From assembly GCF_000359745.1 (NCBI RefSeq), contig NZ_AQHN01000084.1, positions 540,002 to 604,001 of the forward strand: a stretch of 64,000 bases of DNA, in the 5' to 3' direction. The translations under genes and the position numbers were made by a program. Source of the stretch: Rhizobium freirei PRF 81 (GTDB lineage Bacteria; Pseudomonadota; Alphaproteobacteria; Rhizobiales; Rhizobiaceae). The number at the start of each line of letters is the position of its first letter. Position 1 is the stretch's first letter. Positions 8,979 through 17,209 of the stretch are shown piece by piece. A model generated the notes under the pieces. The model was given only the letters and a program-made list of their open reading frames with translations, was not told where the DNA came from and did not search any database.

Positions 8979-8979
8979 C

Positions 8980-9993
8980 ATGGCAAGAATGACAATGATC
9001 GAGGCGGTGCGCAGCGCCATGGACGTCTCGATGGGACGTGACGACAATGTCGTCGTCTTCGGTGAAGACGTAGGCTATTTCGGCGGCGTCTTTCGCGCCA
9101 CGCAGGGGCTCCAGGCCAAATATGGCAAGACCCGCTGTTTCGATGCGCCGATCAACGAATCCGGCATCCTGGGCACCGCGATCGGGATGGCGGCCTATGG
9201 CTTGAAGCCCTGCGTCGAAATCCAGTTTGCCGATTATATGTATCCGGCCTATGACCAGATCACCCAGGAAGCGGCACGTATCCGCTACCGTTCCAACGGC
9301 GATTTCACCTGCCCGATCGTCGTGCGCATGCCGACCGGCGGCGGCATTTTCGGCGGCCAGACGCACAGCCAGAGCCCCGAAGCGCTGTTTACCCATGTCT
9401 GCGGCCTGAAGGTGATCGTGCCTTCCAATCCCTATGACGCCAAGGGCCTGCTGATCGCCGCGATCGAGGACCCGGACCCGGTGATGTTCCTCGAACCCAA
9501 GCGGCTCTACAACGGCCCCTTCGACGGCCACCACGAGAAGCCGGTCACGCCCTGGTCGAAACATGATCTCGGCGAGGTTCCAGAGGGGCATTACACGATC
9601 CCGATCGGCAAGGCGGAAATCCGCCGGGCAGGCAGAGCCGTCACCGTCATCGCCTATGGCACGATGGTGCATGTGGCGCTGGCGGCGGCGGCGGAGACAG
9701 GGATCGATGCCGAGGTGATCGACCTGCGCAGCCTCCTGCCGCTCGACCTCGATACCATCGTCCAATCGGTCAAGAAGACCGGCCGCTGTGTCGTCGTGCA
9801 TGAGGCGACGCTCACCTCCGGCTTCGGCGGTGAAATCGCTTCGCTGGTTCAGGAATATTGCTTCTATAGTCTCGAAGCGCCGATCGTGCGCGTAACCGGC
9901 TGGGATACGCCTTATCCGCATGCGCAGGAGTGGGACTATTTCCCCGGTCCCGCCCGCGTTGGCCGGGCACTGAAAGAAGTGATGGAGGGCTGA
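8980..9993 (+). CDS. bkdA2: Branched-chain 2-oxoacid dehydrogenase E1 beta subunit
   Basis: A 337-residue transketolase-like subunit. The start is placed at MARMTMIEAVRSAMD because the open frame upstream only overlaps the alpha subunit. Visible features are VVFGEDVGYFGGVFRATQGL, the FADYMYPAYDQITQEAARIRYRS region that contributes to TPP binding, and the C-terminal VVVHEATLTSGFGGEI. It forms the alpha2beta2 E1 component with the preceding gene. The spacing of 1 base upstream and 2 bases downstream to E2 indicates tightly coupled translation. Confidence 0.93.
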   Translation: MARMTMIEAVRSAMDVSMGRDDNVVVFGEDVGYFGGVFRATQGLQAKYGKTRCFDAPINESGILGTAIGMAAYGLKPCVEIQFADYMYPAYDQITQEAARIRYRSNGDFTCPIVVRMPTGGGIFGGQTHSQSPEALFTHVCGLKVIVPSNPYDAKGLLIAAIEDPDPVMFLEPKRLYNGPFDGHHEKPVTPWSKHDLGEVPEGHYTIPIGKAEIRRAGRAVTVIAYGTMVHVALAAAAETGIDAEVIDLRSLLPLDLDTIVQSVKKTGRCVVVHEATLTSGFGGEIASLVQEYCFYSLEAPIVRVTGWDTPYPHAQEWDYFPGPARVGRALKEVMEG

Positions 9994-9995
9994 GG

Positions 9996-11294
9996 ATGGG
10001 CGAGTTTGTCATCAAGATGCCCGATGTGGGTGAAGGCGTGGCCGAGGCTGAACTGGTCGAATGGTACGTCAAGCCGGGCGACCCGGTCCGCGAAGACATG
10101 GTGCTCGCCGCCGTCATGACCGACAAGGCGACGGTGGAAATTCCTTCTCCGGTCGATGGTGTCGTGCTTTGGCTCGGCGCCGAGGTTGGAGACACGGTCG
10201 CCGTCAAGGCGCCTTTGCTGCGCATAGAGGTCGTCGGCGAGGGGGCAGTTGAAGAGGCTCAAACCACCACGACCGAGCCGCCTGTGAAGGTAGAGCCAGC
10301 CAACGACAAGCCCGTGGAAGTCAAGACAACCTCGGCGCCCGCTGCCAGACCGTTCGCTGAAGAGAAGATCATCGAGCCGGAAAAATCGGTCGAGCGTCCT
10401 GCCGCTCGCGAGCCGGCGGAGCGACCGCTTGCTTCCCCTGCTGTGCGCTTGCGCGCCCAGGAGGCTGGCGTCGACCTGCGTCAGGTGATTGGCACTGGCC
10501 CCGCCGGTCGCATCACTCATGACGACCTCGACCAGTTCATGGCGCGCGGCGCTCAGCCGGCCGCCGTTGCACCAGCGGGCCTCGCCCGCAAGACTGCCAT
10601 CGAAGAGATCAAGGTGACCGGTCTGCGCCGCCGCATCGCTGAGAAGATGCGTCTTGCGAGTTCGCGTATTCCGCACATCACCTATGTCGAAGAGGTCGAT
10701 GTCACCGACCTCGAGGATCTGCGCGCGACGATGAATGCCGGCCGCAAATCCGATCAGCCGAAGCTGACCATATTGCCCTTCCTGATGCGCGCGCTGGTTA
10801 AGACGATTGGCGAGCAGCCGGGCGTCAACGCAACATTCGACGACGATGCCGGCGTCGTCACCCGCTATGGTGCCGTCCATATCGGGATTGCCACGCAGAC
10901 GCCGTCGGGCCTGACTGTGCCCGTCGTCCGGCATGCGGAGGCCCGCTCGATCTGGGACGTCGCCGCCGAACTGACGCGTCTTGCCGATGCGGCCCGCAAC
11001 GGCACCGCCGCGCGCGAGGAGCTTTCCGGCTCCACGATCACCATCACCTCGCTCGGCGCGCTCGGCGGCATCGTCACGACACCGATCATCAACCATCCGG
11101 AAGTGGCGATCGTCGGCGTCAACAAGATCATGACCCGGCCCGTCTGGGACGGCACACAATTCGTCCCGCGTAAAATCATGAACCTGTCGTCGAGCTTCGA
11201 CCATCGGATCGTCGATGGCTGGGACGCGGCGGTCTTTGTGCAGCGGATCAAGGCGCTGCTCGAAACTCCTGCACTGATCTTCATCGAAGGTTGA
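9996..11294 (+). CDS. bkdB: Branched-chain 2-oxoacid dehydrogenase E2 (dihydrolipoyl acyltransferase)
   Basis: A 432-residue E2 with three domains. A single lipoyl domain (1-80) has the lipoylated lysine in MTDKATVEIPSPVDG. A Pro/Ala/Glu-rich linker follows, then a peripheral-subunit-binding domain (about 145-180, SPAVRLRAQEAGVDLRQVIG). The C-terminal acyltransferase core carries the catalytic DHRIVDGWDAAVF. It transfers branched acyl groups from lipoamide to CoA and forms the core of the complex. A GGAGGG site inside the end of the E1beta gene drives its translation. Confidence 0.93.
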   Translation: MGEFVIKMPDVGEGVAEAELVEWYVKPGDPVREDMVLAAVMTDKATVEIPSPVDGVVLWLGAEVGDTVAVKAPLLRIEVVGEGAVEEAQTTTTEPPVKVEPANDKPVEVKTTSAPAARPFAEEKIIEPEKSVERPAAREPAERPLASPAVRLRAQEAGVDLRQVIGTGPAGRITHDDLDQFMARGAQPAAVAPAGLARKTAIEEIKVTGLRRRIAEKMRLASSRIPHITYVEEVDVTDLEDLRATMNAGRKSDQPKLTILPFLMRALVKTIGEQPGVNATFDDDAGVVTRYGAVHIGIATQTPSGLTVPVVRHAEARSIWDVAAELTRLADAARNGTAAREELSGSTITITSLGALGGIVTTPIINHPEVAIVGVNKIMTRPVWDGTQFVPRKIMNLSSSFDHRIVDGWDAAVFVQRIKALLETPALIFIEG

Positions 11295-11298
11295 TGAC

Positions 11299-12687
11299 AT
11301 GAAAGAAATCGTCTGCAAGCTCCTCGTCATCGGCGCCGGTCCCGGGGGGTATATCTGCGCCATCCGTGCCGGACAGCTCGGCGTCGACACCGTCATCGTC
11401 GAAGCGACGAAGGCCGGCGGCACCTGCCTGAACGTCGGTTGTATCCCATCCAAGGCGCTGATCCATGCTGCCGAGGAGTTCGAGAAGGTCAGCCATATGA
11501 CGAGCCCCAACGCGCTCGGCATCACGGTCGAGGCGCCGAGGCTCGATCTCGCCCAGACCATACACTGGAAGGACGGCATCGTCGGCCGGCTGAACAGCGG
11601 CGTGCTCGGTCTCTTGCGCAAGGCCAAGGTCAAGATCGTGCATGGGCAGGCAAAGTTCCGCGACGGCAAGACAGTCGAGGTCGAGACCGAGACCGGGACC
11701 CAGATTGTCCGTGCCGAAACGGTGGTGATCGCGACTGGCTCCGAACCGGTGGAGCTGCCGCCGCTGCCCTTCGGCGGAGCGGTCCTCTCATCCACGGAAG
11801 CGCTGTCGCTGACGAGTGTCCCGAGCACCCTTGCCGTCGTGGGCGGTGGCTATATCGGCCTGGAACTCGGCACCGCCTTTGCCAAGATGGGCGCGCAGGT
11901 CACGGTGGTCGAGGCGATGTCGCAAATCCTGCCGCAATATGATGCCGAACTCGTCAAGCCGGTCGCCAAGCGCCTGAATGAGCTTGGCGTGCGCGTGCTG
12001 ACCGGCGCAAAGGCAAAGAGCTATTCCGGAGAGGCACTGCTGATCGAGATTGCCGCCGGCGCGGAGGAGCGGATTGCCGCGGACAAGGTGCTCGTCACCG
12101 TCGGCCGTAAGCCGCGCACCGAAGGGTGGGGTCTTGAAGAGCTCGATCTTGATCGCGCCGGCCGCTTCATCCGTATCGATGAGCGTTGCCGCACTTCCAT
12201 GCGTGGCGTCTATGCGATCGGCGACGTCACGGGCGAACCGATGCTCGCCCATCGCGCCATGGCGCAGGGCGAGATGGTCGCGGAGATCGTTGCCGGCCGC
12301 AAGCGCACCTGGGACAAGCGCGCGATCCCCGCTGTCTGCTTCACAGACCCGGAGATCGTCACCGCAGGCCTTTCCCCCGAGGAGGCACGCGCTCAGGGCT
12401 ATGAAATCCGCGTCGGTCTCTTCCCCTTCGCTGCCAACGGCCGTGCGATGACGACGCAGTCGGAAGACGGTTTCGTCCGTGCCGTGGCGCGCGCGGACAC
12501 CAACCTGGTGCTTGGCCTGCAGGCGGTCGGCGCCGGCGTCTCGGAGCTCTCTAGTGCCTTTTCGCTGGCGCTCGAAATGGGTGCACGGCTAGAGGACATC
12601 GCGGGCACCATCCACGCCCATCCGACCCGCAGCGAAGGACTGCAGGAGGCCGCGTTGAAGGCGCTTGGCCATGCCCTGCACATCTGA
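11299..12687 (+). CDS. lpd: Dihydrolipoyl dehydrogenase (E3)
   Basis: A 462-residue flavoprotein. It has FAD binding at VIGAGPGGYICAIRAGQLG, the redox disulfide C43/C48 in GGTCLNVGCIPSK, an NAD site at VVGGGYIGLELG, and the C-terminal active-site HAHPTRSEG (H441, E446). It reoxidises the E2 lipoyl group with NAD. It is the last gene of the operon, 4 bases after E2. A dedicated E3 (LpdV-like) in a bkd operon is common. The plus-strand transcript probably ends in the gap that follows. Confidence 0.94.
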   Translation: MKEIVCKLLVIGAGPGGYICAIRAGQLGVDTVIVEATKAGGTCLNVGCIPSKALIHAAEEFEKVSHMTSPNALGITVEAPRLDLAQTIHWKDGIVGRLNSGVLGLLRKAKVKIVHGQAKFRDGKTVEVETETGTQIVRAETVVIATGSEPVELPPLPFGGAVLSSTEALSLTSVPSTLAVVGGGYIGLELGTAFAKMGAQVTVVEAMSQILPQYDAELVKPVAKRLNELGVRVLTGAKAKSYSGEALLIEIAAGAEERIAADKVLVTVGRKPRTEGWGLEELDLDRAGRFIRIDERCRTSMRGVYAIGDVTGEPMLAHRAMAQGEMVAEIVAGRKRTWDKRAIPAVCFTDPEIVTAGLSPEEARAQGYEIRVGLFPFAANGRAMTTQSEDGFVRAVARADTNLVLGLQAVGAGVSELSSAFSLALEMGARLEDIAGTIHAHPTRSEGLQEAALKALGHALHI

Positions 12688-13158
12688 AGCCTGCAATGCA
12701 GATGGATGCGACCCTTCAGTCGGCAATGATCGTAAGCATCTCTCAGATTGGCAGCCCTGAAGTAGAAGATCGGCTTGGCATCATGCGGGACGCTAAAATC
12801 CCTGCAGTCGGGAACGAGTCTCGTCTCGCCGACCTTGGCACACTCCAGAGATGGCCAAAGGCGACATCGCCGCGCGGAGCAATATCGAGAAGGCGCGCAT
12901 ATGATGCTCGTGCGGGGATGACCTCGCAGACGGGAATGACGACTGCGCCAATGTCTCGGCCAATCAAATTTTCCTCCGCCGACCGAGACCGGCCTGCCGC
13001 ACTATGACATTGAAAATCGCGACAAGATTACATGAAGCGAAAACGACCGCTGCCGGACGAAGATTGGCGTCGAAGCCATTCGTTGTTCGTAGGTGAAGTG
13101 GAGAAACCGCAGGGCTATCGCTGTTCGTTCTGACTGTGCCGGATAATGTGAAACGCGC
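12688..13158. other. Convergent intergenic region, no gene seen
   Basis: About 470 bases lie between the end of lpd and the end of the LysR gene on the other strand. Short open frames on both strands show no family similarity or ribosome site. I found no strong terminator hairpin; only a short CTGCA-A-TGCAG palindrome sits just after lpd. Confidence 0.5.
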
Positions 13159-14061
13159 CTAATGTGTCAGGGCGTCTCGAAGAAATCCGGCGGCAAGACT
13201 ATCGATGAATTTTCGCACGGCGGGTGGGAGGCCTCGTCTGGTGGTGAATACCAGATGCACCAGCCCCCGCATTCCACTCCAGGCCGGCAGGACGCGAACG
13301 AGCGAGCCGCTATCGAGTGCCTGCCGACATGTATGATCCGGGAGCAGGGCGACCCCCAGTCCCGCCATTGCGGCAGAGCGAACCGCGGAGAAATCGGCAC
13401 AGCCCATTCGCGGCGCATGCCGAAGAATGTGTGTGCGTCCGTCGTTTGTCGTCAGATACCAGTCGATCTCCCCTTGGTCTTCCGTGGTCGCCAGCGTTGG
13501 AAAATGCTTGAGATCGTCGATATCGGCGATCTTGCTTGCAAGCTGCGGGTTGGTGACAAGGATACGAACGGACTCCCCCAGCGACCGCATCGTCAGCGAC
13601 GCATCGCTATCGAGCGAAGTTCGAACACGCAGCGCAACATCAATCCGCTCCTCGATGAGGTCGACGGGGCGATCGATGACGACGAGCTGAAGGCGAACTT
13701 TAGGGTAGCGGTCCAGGAACTGCATGAGGAGGGGCGAGATAGCTTCCACAAGTCCCGTCGGGCAGCTCATGCGAACGACGCCGTGCGGCTCTGATTGCGC
13801 TTCCGCCACCAGAGTTTCGGCGCGCTCGGCCTCCGCCAGCATGGCCTTGCAGTGTTTGTAGAAGCTCTGGCCGACATCGGTTACCCTGAAGCGCCGGCTT
13901 GACCGCTCGATCAAGCGGACGCCGAGGCGGGCTTCCAGACCGGCGACGCGGCGGCTGAGCTTTGACTTCGGCTCGCGCAGCGCGCGACCCGCCGCCGCAA
14001 AGCCGCCATGCGCCACCACTTCGGCAAAATACGCGAAATCGTTCAGGTCGGTTCGCATCAT
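13159..14061 (-). CDS. LysR family transcriptional regulator
   Basis: About 300 residues with the N-terminal LysR helix-turn-helix (FAYFAEVVAHGGFAAAGRAL then SKLSRRVAGLEARLGVRL) and a substrate-binding domain ending near the C-terminus. Two ATGs are adjacent (14061 and 14058). A GGAGG site is spaced best for the second, so the protein may begin MRTDLNDF. It is divergent from the SDR remnant and the SnoaL-like gene, the usual layout for a LysR protein controlling quinone- or electrophile-related reductases. The SDR it may once have controlled is now only a stub. Confidence 0.88.
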   Translation of the reverse strand: MMRTDLNDFAYFAEVVAHGGFAAAGRALREPKSKLSRRVAGLEARLGVRLIERSSRRFRVTDVGQSFYKHCKAMLAEAERAETLVAEAQSEPHGVVRMSCPTGLVEAISPLLMQFLDRYPKVRLQLVVIDRPVDLIEERIDVALRVRTSLDSDASLTMRSLGESVRILVTNPQLASKIADIDDLKHFPTLATTEDQGEIDWYLTTNDGRTHILRHAPRMGCADFSAVRSAAMAGLGVALLPDHTCRQALDSGSLVRVLPAWSGMRGLVHLVFTTRRGLPPAVRKFIDSLAAGFLRDALTH

Positions 14062-14171
14062 CGTTCCTCCTTCAGAACGATGGATATCATATATGCCGGC
14101 TATCTGCATCATCGTTCTCCTGGCATGCTTTTCATCGACGGACGGATAGGCGGCAATCAAGGAAAAAGACA

Positions 14172-14225
14172 ATGAAGAAAAGTTTCGAAAACAAGGTTCT
14201 GTTCGCGTCGGGCGGCCGGGCCTAG
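14172..14225 (+). pseudogene. Remnant of a short-chain dehydrogenase start
   Basis: The 17-codon frame MKKSFENKVLFASGGRA then stop closely resembles the opening strand and glycine turn of SDR proteins (FENKVALVTGG...). The rest of an SDR is missing before the SnoaL-like gene at 14269. It sits exactly where a divergent LysR target gene would be. I infer an internal deletion that left the first codons. It could also be a meaningless short ORF. Confidence 0.5.
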
Positions 14226-14268
14226 ATCCGATCGCTACCCCGCATCATTTTCATATTGGAGAACCATC

Positions 14269-14637
14269 ATGTCCTATGACATTGCCACCTTGCTTACCCG
14301 CAATCTTCACGAGGTGTTCGGCGAGGGCGATGATGCCCGCCGTCGGGTAGTCGTGGAGGAGATTTTCACGGAGGACGCCGTGTTTTATGAACCGAACGGC
14401 GTCTATCGCGGCCGCGACGAGATCGTACGTATAGCCGGGGTGATCCGCGCCGCTCATCCGAGCTTCCGATACACGGTCTTGAAGGCGCCCGAAATTCTTG
14501 ATGATCGGGCGGGTCGCGTCCAATGGGTCTCAGGTGCTCCCGGCGCATCGCCGGAATATGCGGGCACGGATGTGATTGTTGCGCGGCAAGGCAGGATCGC
14601 CGAGATCTATCTGTTTTTCGATCCCTTGCCGCTCTAG
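14269..14637 (+). CDS. SnoaL-like / NTF2-fold protein
   Basis: A 122-residue protein with the alpha+beta-cone pattern of the SnoaL/NTF2 superfamily: an N-terminal helix (TLLTRNLHEVFG), EEIFTEDAVFYEPNGVYRGRDEI, and a final strand AGTDVIVARQGRIAEIYLFFD. Members act as small isomerases, hydrolases or ligand binders, and the exact role cannot be read here. GGAGAACC precedes the ATG. It lies downstream of the SDR stub and divergent from the LysR gene, so it was probably part of that regulon. Confidence 0.8.
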   Translation: MSYDIATLLTRNLHEVFGEGDDARRRVVVEEIFTEDAVFYEPNGVYRGRDEIVRIAGVIRAAHPSFRYTVLKAPEILDDRAGRVQWVSGAPGASPEYAGTDVIVARQGRIAEIYLFFDPLPL

Positions 14638-14795
14638 CCGACCCAGCGGAAGGAAGCTCCCGTGCATGGCGAGGGCCGCTCTCAGCAGCACAATGCAGCC
14701 AAAGGGAAATTTGGTGGGTTGAGCTGGCATCCCGCAGCGGCTATCTGGTGCCAACCCCGAAAGGGCTTTTCGCTAGCATTGAGGTTTGTCGCGGC

Positions 14796-15722
14796 ATGAT
14801 TCCAAATTTCCTTGTCACCCACTCGGGCGGCTTTCATGCTGATGAGGTGCTCTCCAGCGTTATCCTCACCCGGCTATTCCCCCAGGCTCGCGTGGTCCGC
14901 AGCAGGGCGCCGGAATGGATTACGCCCGGCGCAGACCGCATCATCTACGATGTGGGCGGAAAGTATGATGCGGCGGAGCGGATCTTCGATCACCATCAGC
15001 GCGGCGCGCCATTGCGGGACGATGGTCAGCCGTTCAGCTCATTCGGCCTGATCTGGAAGCACTATGGCCGTGACTATCTCACCGCCGTCGGCCTTCCTGA
15101 AGCGCATATCGAGGCGGTTCATGCTTCCTTCGATGCGAGCTTCGTGCTGCCGGTCGATCTGGTGGACAACGGTGCAATCAGCCCCGCGGTCGCAGGACCG
15201 TTGGCCGGGCTTACTTTGCCGGCATTGCTTGAAACACTAAAGCCCGTCTTTGACGAGACCGACCCTGCGGCCGACGATCGCTGCTTCCATGGCGCCCTTG
15301 CCATTGCCCGCAGCTTCGTCGAGGCAAAAATAGCTCAAAGTGCCGCAAAACTCCGTGCCGAGTCGCTTGTCTATCAGGCGATCAAGGATGCAGGCGAGGG
15401 ACGAGTTCTGGAACTGCGAATGGGAATGCCGTTCCGTCCGGCCATCGTAAAGGCTGGTGCCGATCATCTGCTGTTTGTCGTGCATCCGCGCGAAAAGGAT
15501 TGGTGCCTGACCGGCATTCGCCGCGCGGACGAGGGCTTCGAGCTGCGTGCCGATCTGCCAGCGGCCTGGGCCGGTTTGACCGACGGTGACCTAGAGGTGG
15601 CATGCGGCGTGAAGGGCGCGAGCTTTTGCCACAATGGCCGTTTCATCGCTGCTGCCAAGACCCGAGAAGCTGCTCTCGCCATGGCCGAGTTGGCGGTCAG
15701 GGAAGCGACAGCCGGCCAATAA
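14796..15722 (+). CDS. MYG1 family protein (DHH-like hydrolase)
   Basis: A 308-residue protein with the MYG1/GAMM1 hallmarks VTHSGGFHADEVLSSVILTR at the start, IIYDVGGKYD and IFDHHQRG, the metal-binding motifs shared with DHH phosphoesterases. Eukaryotic MYG1 is a 3'-5' RNA exonuclease; bacterial members are little studied. The start at MIPNFLVTHSGG is chosen because the upstream frame only shadows the SnoaL-like gene and similarity begins there. It is monocistronic as far as I can see. Confidence 0.85.
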   Translation: MIPNFLVTHSGGFHADEVLSSVILTRLFPQARVVRSRAPEWITPGADRIIYDVGGKYDAAERIFDHHQRGAPLRDDGQPFSSFGLIWKHYGRDYLTAVGLPEAHIEAVHASFDASFVLPVDLVDNGAISPAVAGPLAGLTLPALLETLKPVFDETDPAADDRCFHGALAIARSFVEAKIAQSAAKLRAESLVYQAIKDAGEGRVLELRMGMPFRPAIVKAGADHLLFVVHPREKDWCLTGIRRADEGFELRADLPAAWAGLTDGDLEVACGVKGASFCHNGRFIAAAKTREAALAMAELAVREATAGQ

Positions 15723-15803
15723 CGCCGAGAACGGACGCGACATTGAAACGCGCCGCCTGAGTGTGGGCGGCGCTGTCAGCTTGTTGGCGATTGGCAGGCG
15801 AGG

Positions 15804-16040
15804 GCGTACCTGCCCGCTATTTCACCCAATGCAAACGGTTTCGAAGATCCCGTAACCGGCAGTCTCAATGCGGGGATAGCGCGCTGGCTGATTGGCAGCG
15901 GCATCGCCGGAACCGCATATGCTGCGGCCCAGGGAACCGTCCTTGGAAGTGGAGGGCGCGTCCGCGTGATACAGGACAGCGATGCAATATGGATCGGCGG
16001 AAGCGTGAATACCTGCATAACAGGGACGGTTTCGCTTTAG
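15804..16040 (+). pseudogene. C-terminal remnant of a PhzF family protein
   Basis: Reading in frame to the TAG at 16038-16040 gives about 78 residues including GFEDPVTGSLNAGIARWLIG, then AAAQGTVLGSGGRVRVIQ and AIWIGGSVNTCITGTVSL. This is the conserved final third of PhzF-like isomerases (normally 260-300 residues), with the DPVTGS motif intact. An in-frame stop at 15744-15746 and the absence of any N-terminal part show that about 200 residues are missing. It is convergent with the GST gene. Confidence 0.7.
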
Positions 16041-16100
16041 TTCACGCAGCGGATCTTGTCCGCGGCCTGCCGCGAAAAGTCCTCGATCGGTAGCGGCTTG

Positions 16101-16811
16101 TTATTGCCGTGCCCCTTCGGCGGGGACATGTGGGGCGTAGCGGGCGAGCCCGCCGAAAGCATCGAGAAGGCGATCACGCCAATGGAAGACCGGATCGTCG
16201 GCTTCGAGCAACTCGGCCGGGCTCGAGCAGCGTGCCCACATGAACATGCCGAACACGCAGTAATCGGCATAGGCTGGCTCTGGACCGGACAGGTAGGCGC
16301 GTTCCCGCAGGACATATCGCAGTGGCGACAGGGCGCTTCGCAACGCCGCGAGATGAGCCATCCGATCGGCGACGACGGCTTCGAGGCTCTCGCCGAAACG
16401 CTTTTCGCGCGATGTGCGAAAATAGGCTTGGTCGACCGGCGCCAGGCAGTCGTGAATGTCGCGCAGGATGATGCGGGCGATCAGGGGCAGCAAGGTCTTA
16501 TCAGCCCAGGCGTTGACGAAGGCGGCGAGCTGCACGGCAGCGTCGCCTCCGAACAGGCTGGGTGTATCCGGATATCGGACTTCCAGATACTGCGCGATGC
16601 GCCAGGAATCGCTCACCGTTTCGGTGCCATCGACCAGCACCGGCACATGGCCTTGCCCGGAAAAGGCGATGGCGTCTTTCTCCGTGAAGCGCCAAGGCCG
16701 GCTTTCCGCTGTAAGCCCCTTGTGCGCAAGTGCCATGCGCACCTTCCAGCAATGCGGGCTGAAAAGCTGATCGTCTTCGCGTCCGGCGAGTTCATAGAGC
16801 ACCATACCCAT
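16101..16811 (-). CDS. Glutathione S-transferase family protein (beta-etherase-like)
   Basis: A 236-residue GST. The thioredoxin-like N-terminus carries LFSPHCWKVRMALAHKGL with SPHC at the position of the active-site residue, followed by GQGHVPVLVDG (cis-Pro) and ETVSDSWRIAQYLE. The all-helical C-terminal domain includes AYADYCVFGMFMWAR. The opening motif is typical of LigE/LigF-type GSTs, many of which act on aryl ethers or unknown electrophiles. The start at 16811 has an AGGAG site 5 bases upstream. A short GST-like fragment ends 2 bases before this start. Confidence 0.85.
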   Translation of the reverse strand: MGMVLYELAGREDDQLFSPHCWKVRMALAHKGLTAESRPWRFTEKDAIAFSGQGHVPVLVDGTETVSDSWRIAQYLEVRYPDTPSLFGGDAAVQLAAFVNAWADKTLLPLIARIILRDIHDCLAPVDQAYFRTSREKRFGESLEAVVADRMAHLAALRSALSPLRYVLRERAYLSGPEPAYADYCVFGMFMWARCSSPAELLEADDPVFHWRDRLLDAFGGLARYAPHVPAEGARQ

Positions 16812-16813
16812 GG

Positions 16814-16966
16814 TCACTCCTCTCCAACGGTCTTTGTCGTCTGAGCGAAGAGGCCTTTCTTGCCATTCTCGGTCACCGGAGCGACGCGATAATGCTGCCG
16901 CATCTTCTCTGGAGAGACCGTGATCTTCCGGCTGTTCGAAGTGTTCGAGCAATGGAGGTCGATCAT
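16814..16966 (-). pseudogene. Short GST N-terminal fragment upstream of the intact GST
   Basis: This 50-codon frame starts MIDLHCSNTSNSRKITVS and continues through YRVAPVTENGKKG, then ends TVGEE and TGA. The MIDLH...TxNxRKI...YRV.PV pattern matches the first strand-helix-strand of YfcG/YghU-like GSTs, but the remaining 150 or more residues are absent. A GAGGG site stands before its ATG, and its TGA lies 2 bases from the next GST start. It could be a decayed gene or a short translated leader coupled to that GST. Confidence 0.45.
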
Positions 16967-17093
16967 CCTTTGGCCCTCAGCGGCGGCGCCCATGGCCCTT
17001 CCTTGGTACGATCACCAGGTTTGACGGTCGTGTCAAGAATGAACCGGGATAGCCAAGGCCTCCAACTGTGTAGCGGTGACTTTCAAATGGGAA

Positions 17094-17119
17094 GCCGGGG
17101 CTGTCTATGTCGCCCCGGC
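17094..17119. terminator. Strong hairpin, candidate terminator
   Basis: GCCGGGGC and GCCCCGGC form a perfect 8-bp GC stem with a 10-base loop. It lies about 90 bases after the stop of the minus-strand DJ-1/PfpI gene and before the GST unit. A T-rich run (TGTTTTCC) follows on the plus strand; only a weak T stretch follows on the minus strand. The remainder of 16967-17209 holds no gene I trust. Confidence 0.45.
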
Positions 17120-17209
17120 CTGTTTTCCGATGCTGCTGTGATGGTTGGAACTCGCGGTTGCGAACGATTTCGGCGCGGGCAAGCTCCTCGCTAGTTCCGT
17201 GAGCAGGCG

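Noticed and set aside
9936..11828. Long minus-strand frame of 630 codons opposite bkdB and lpd
   Set aside because: High-GC antisense shadow of two clear genes with intact catalytic motifs; no ribosome site or family match.
12696..13007. Small ORFs after lpd
   Set aside because: No ribosome site, no similarity, and composition of non-coding sequence.
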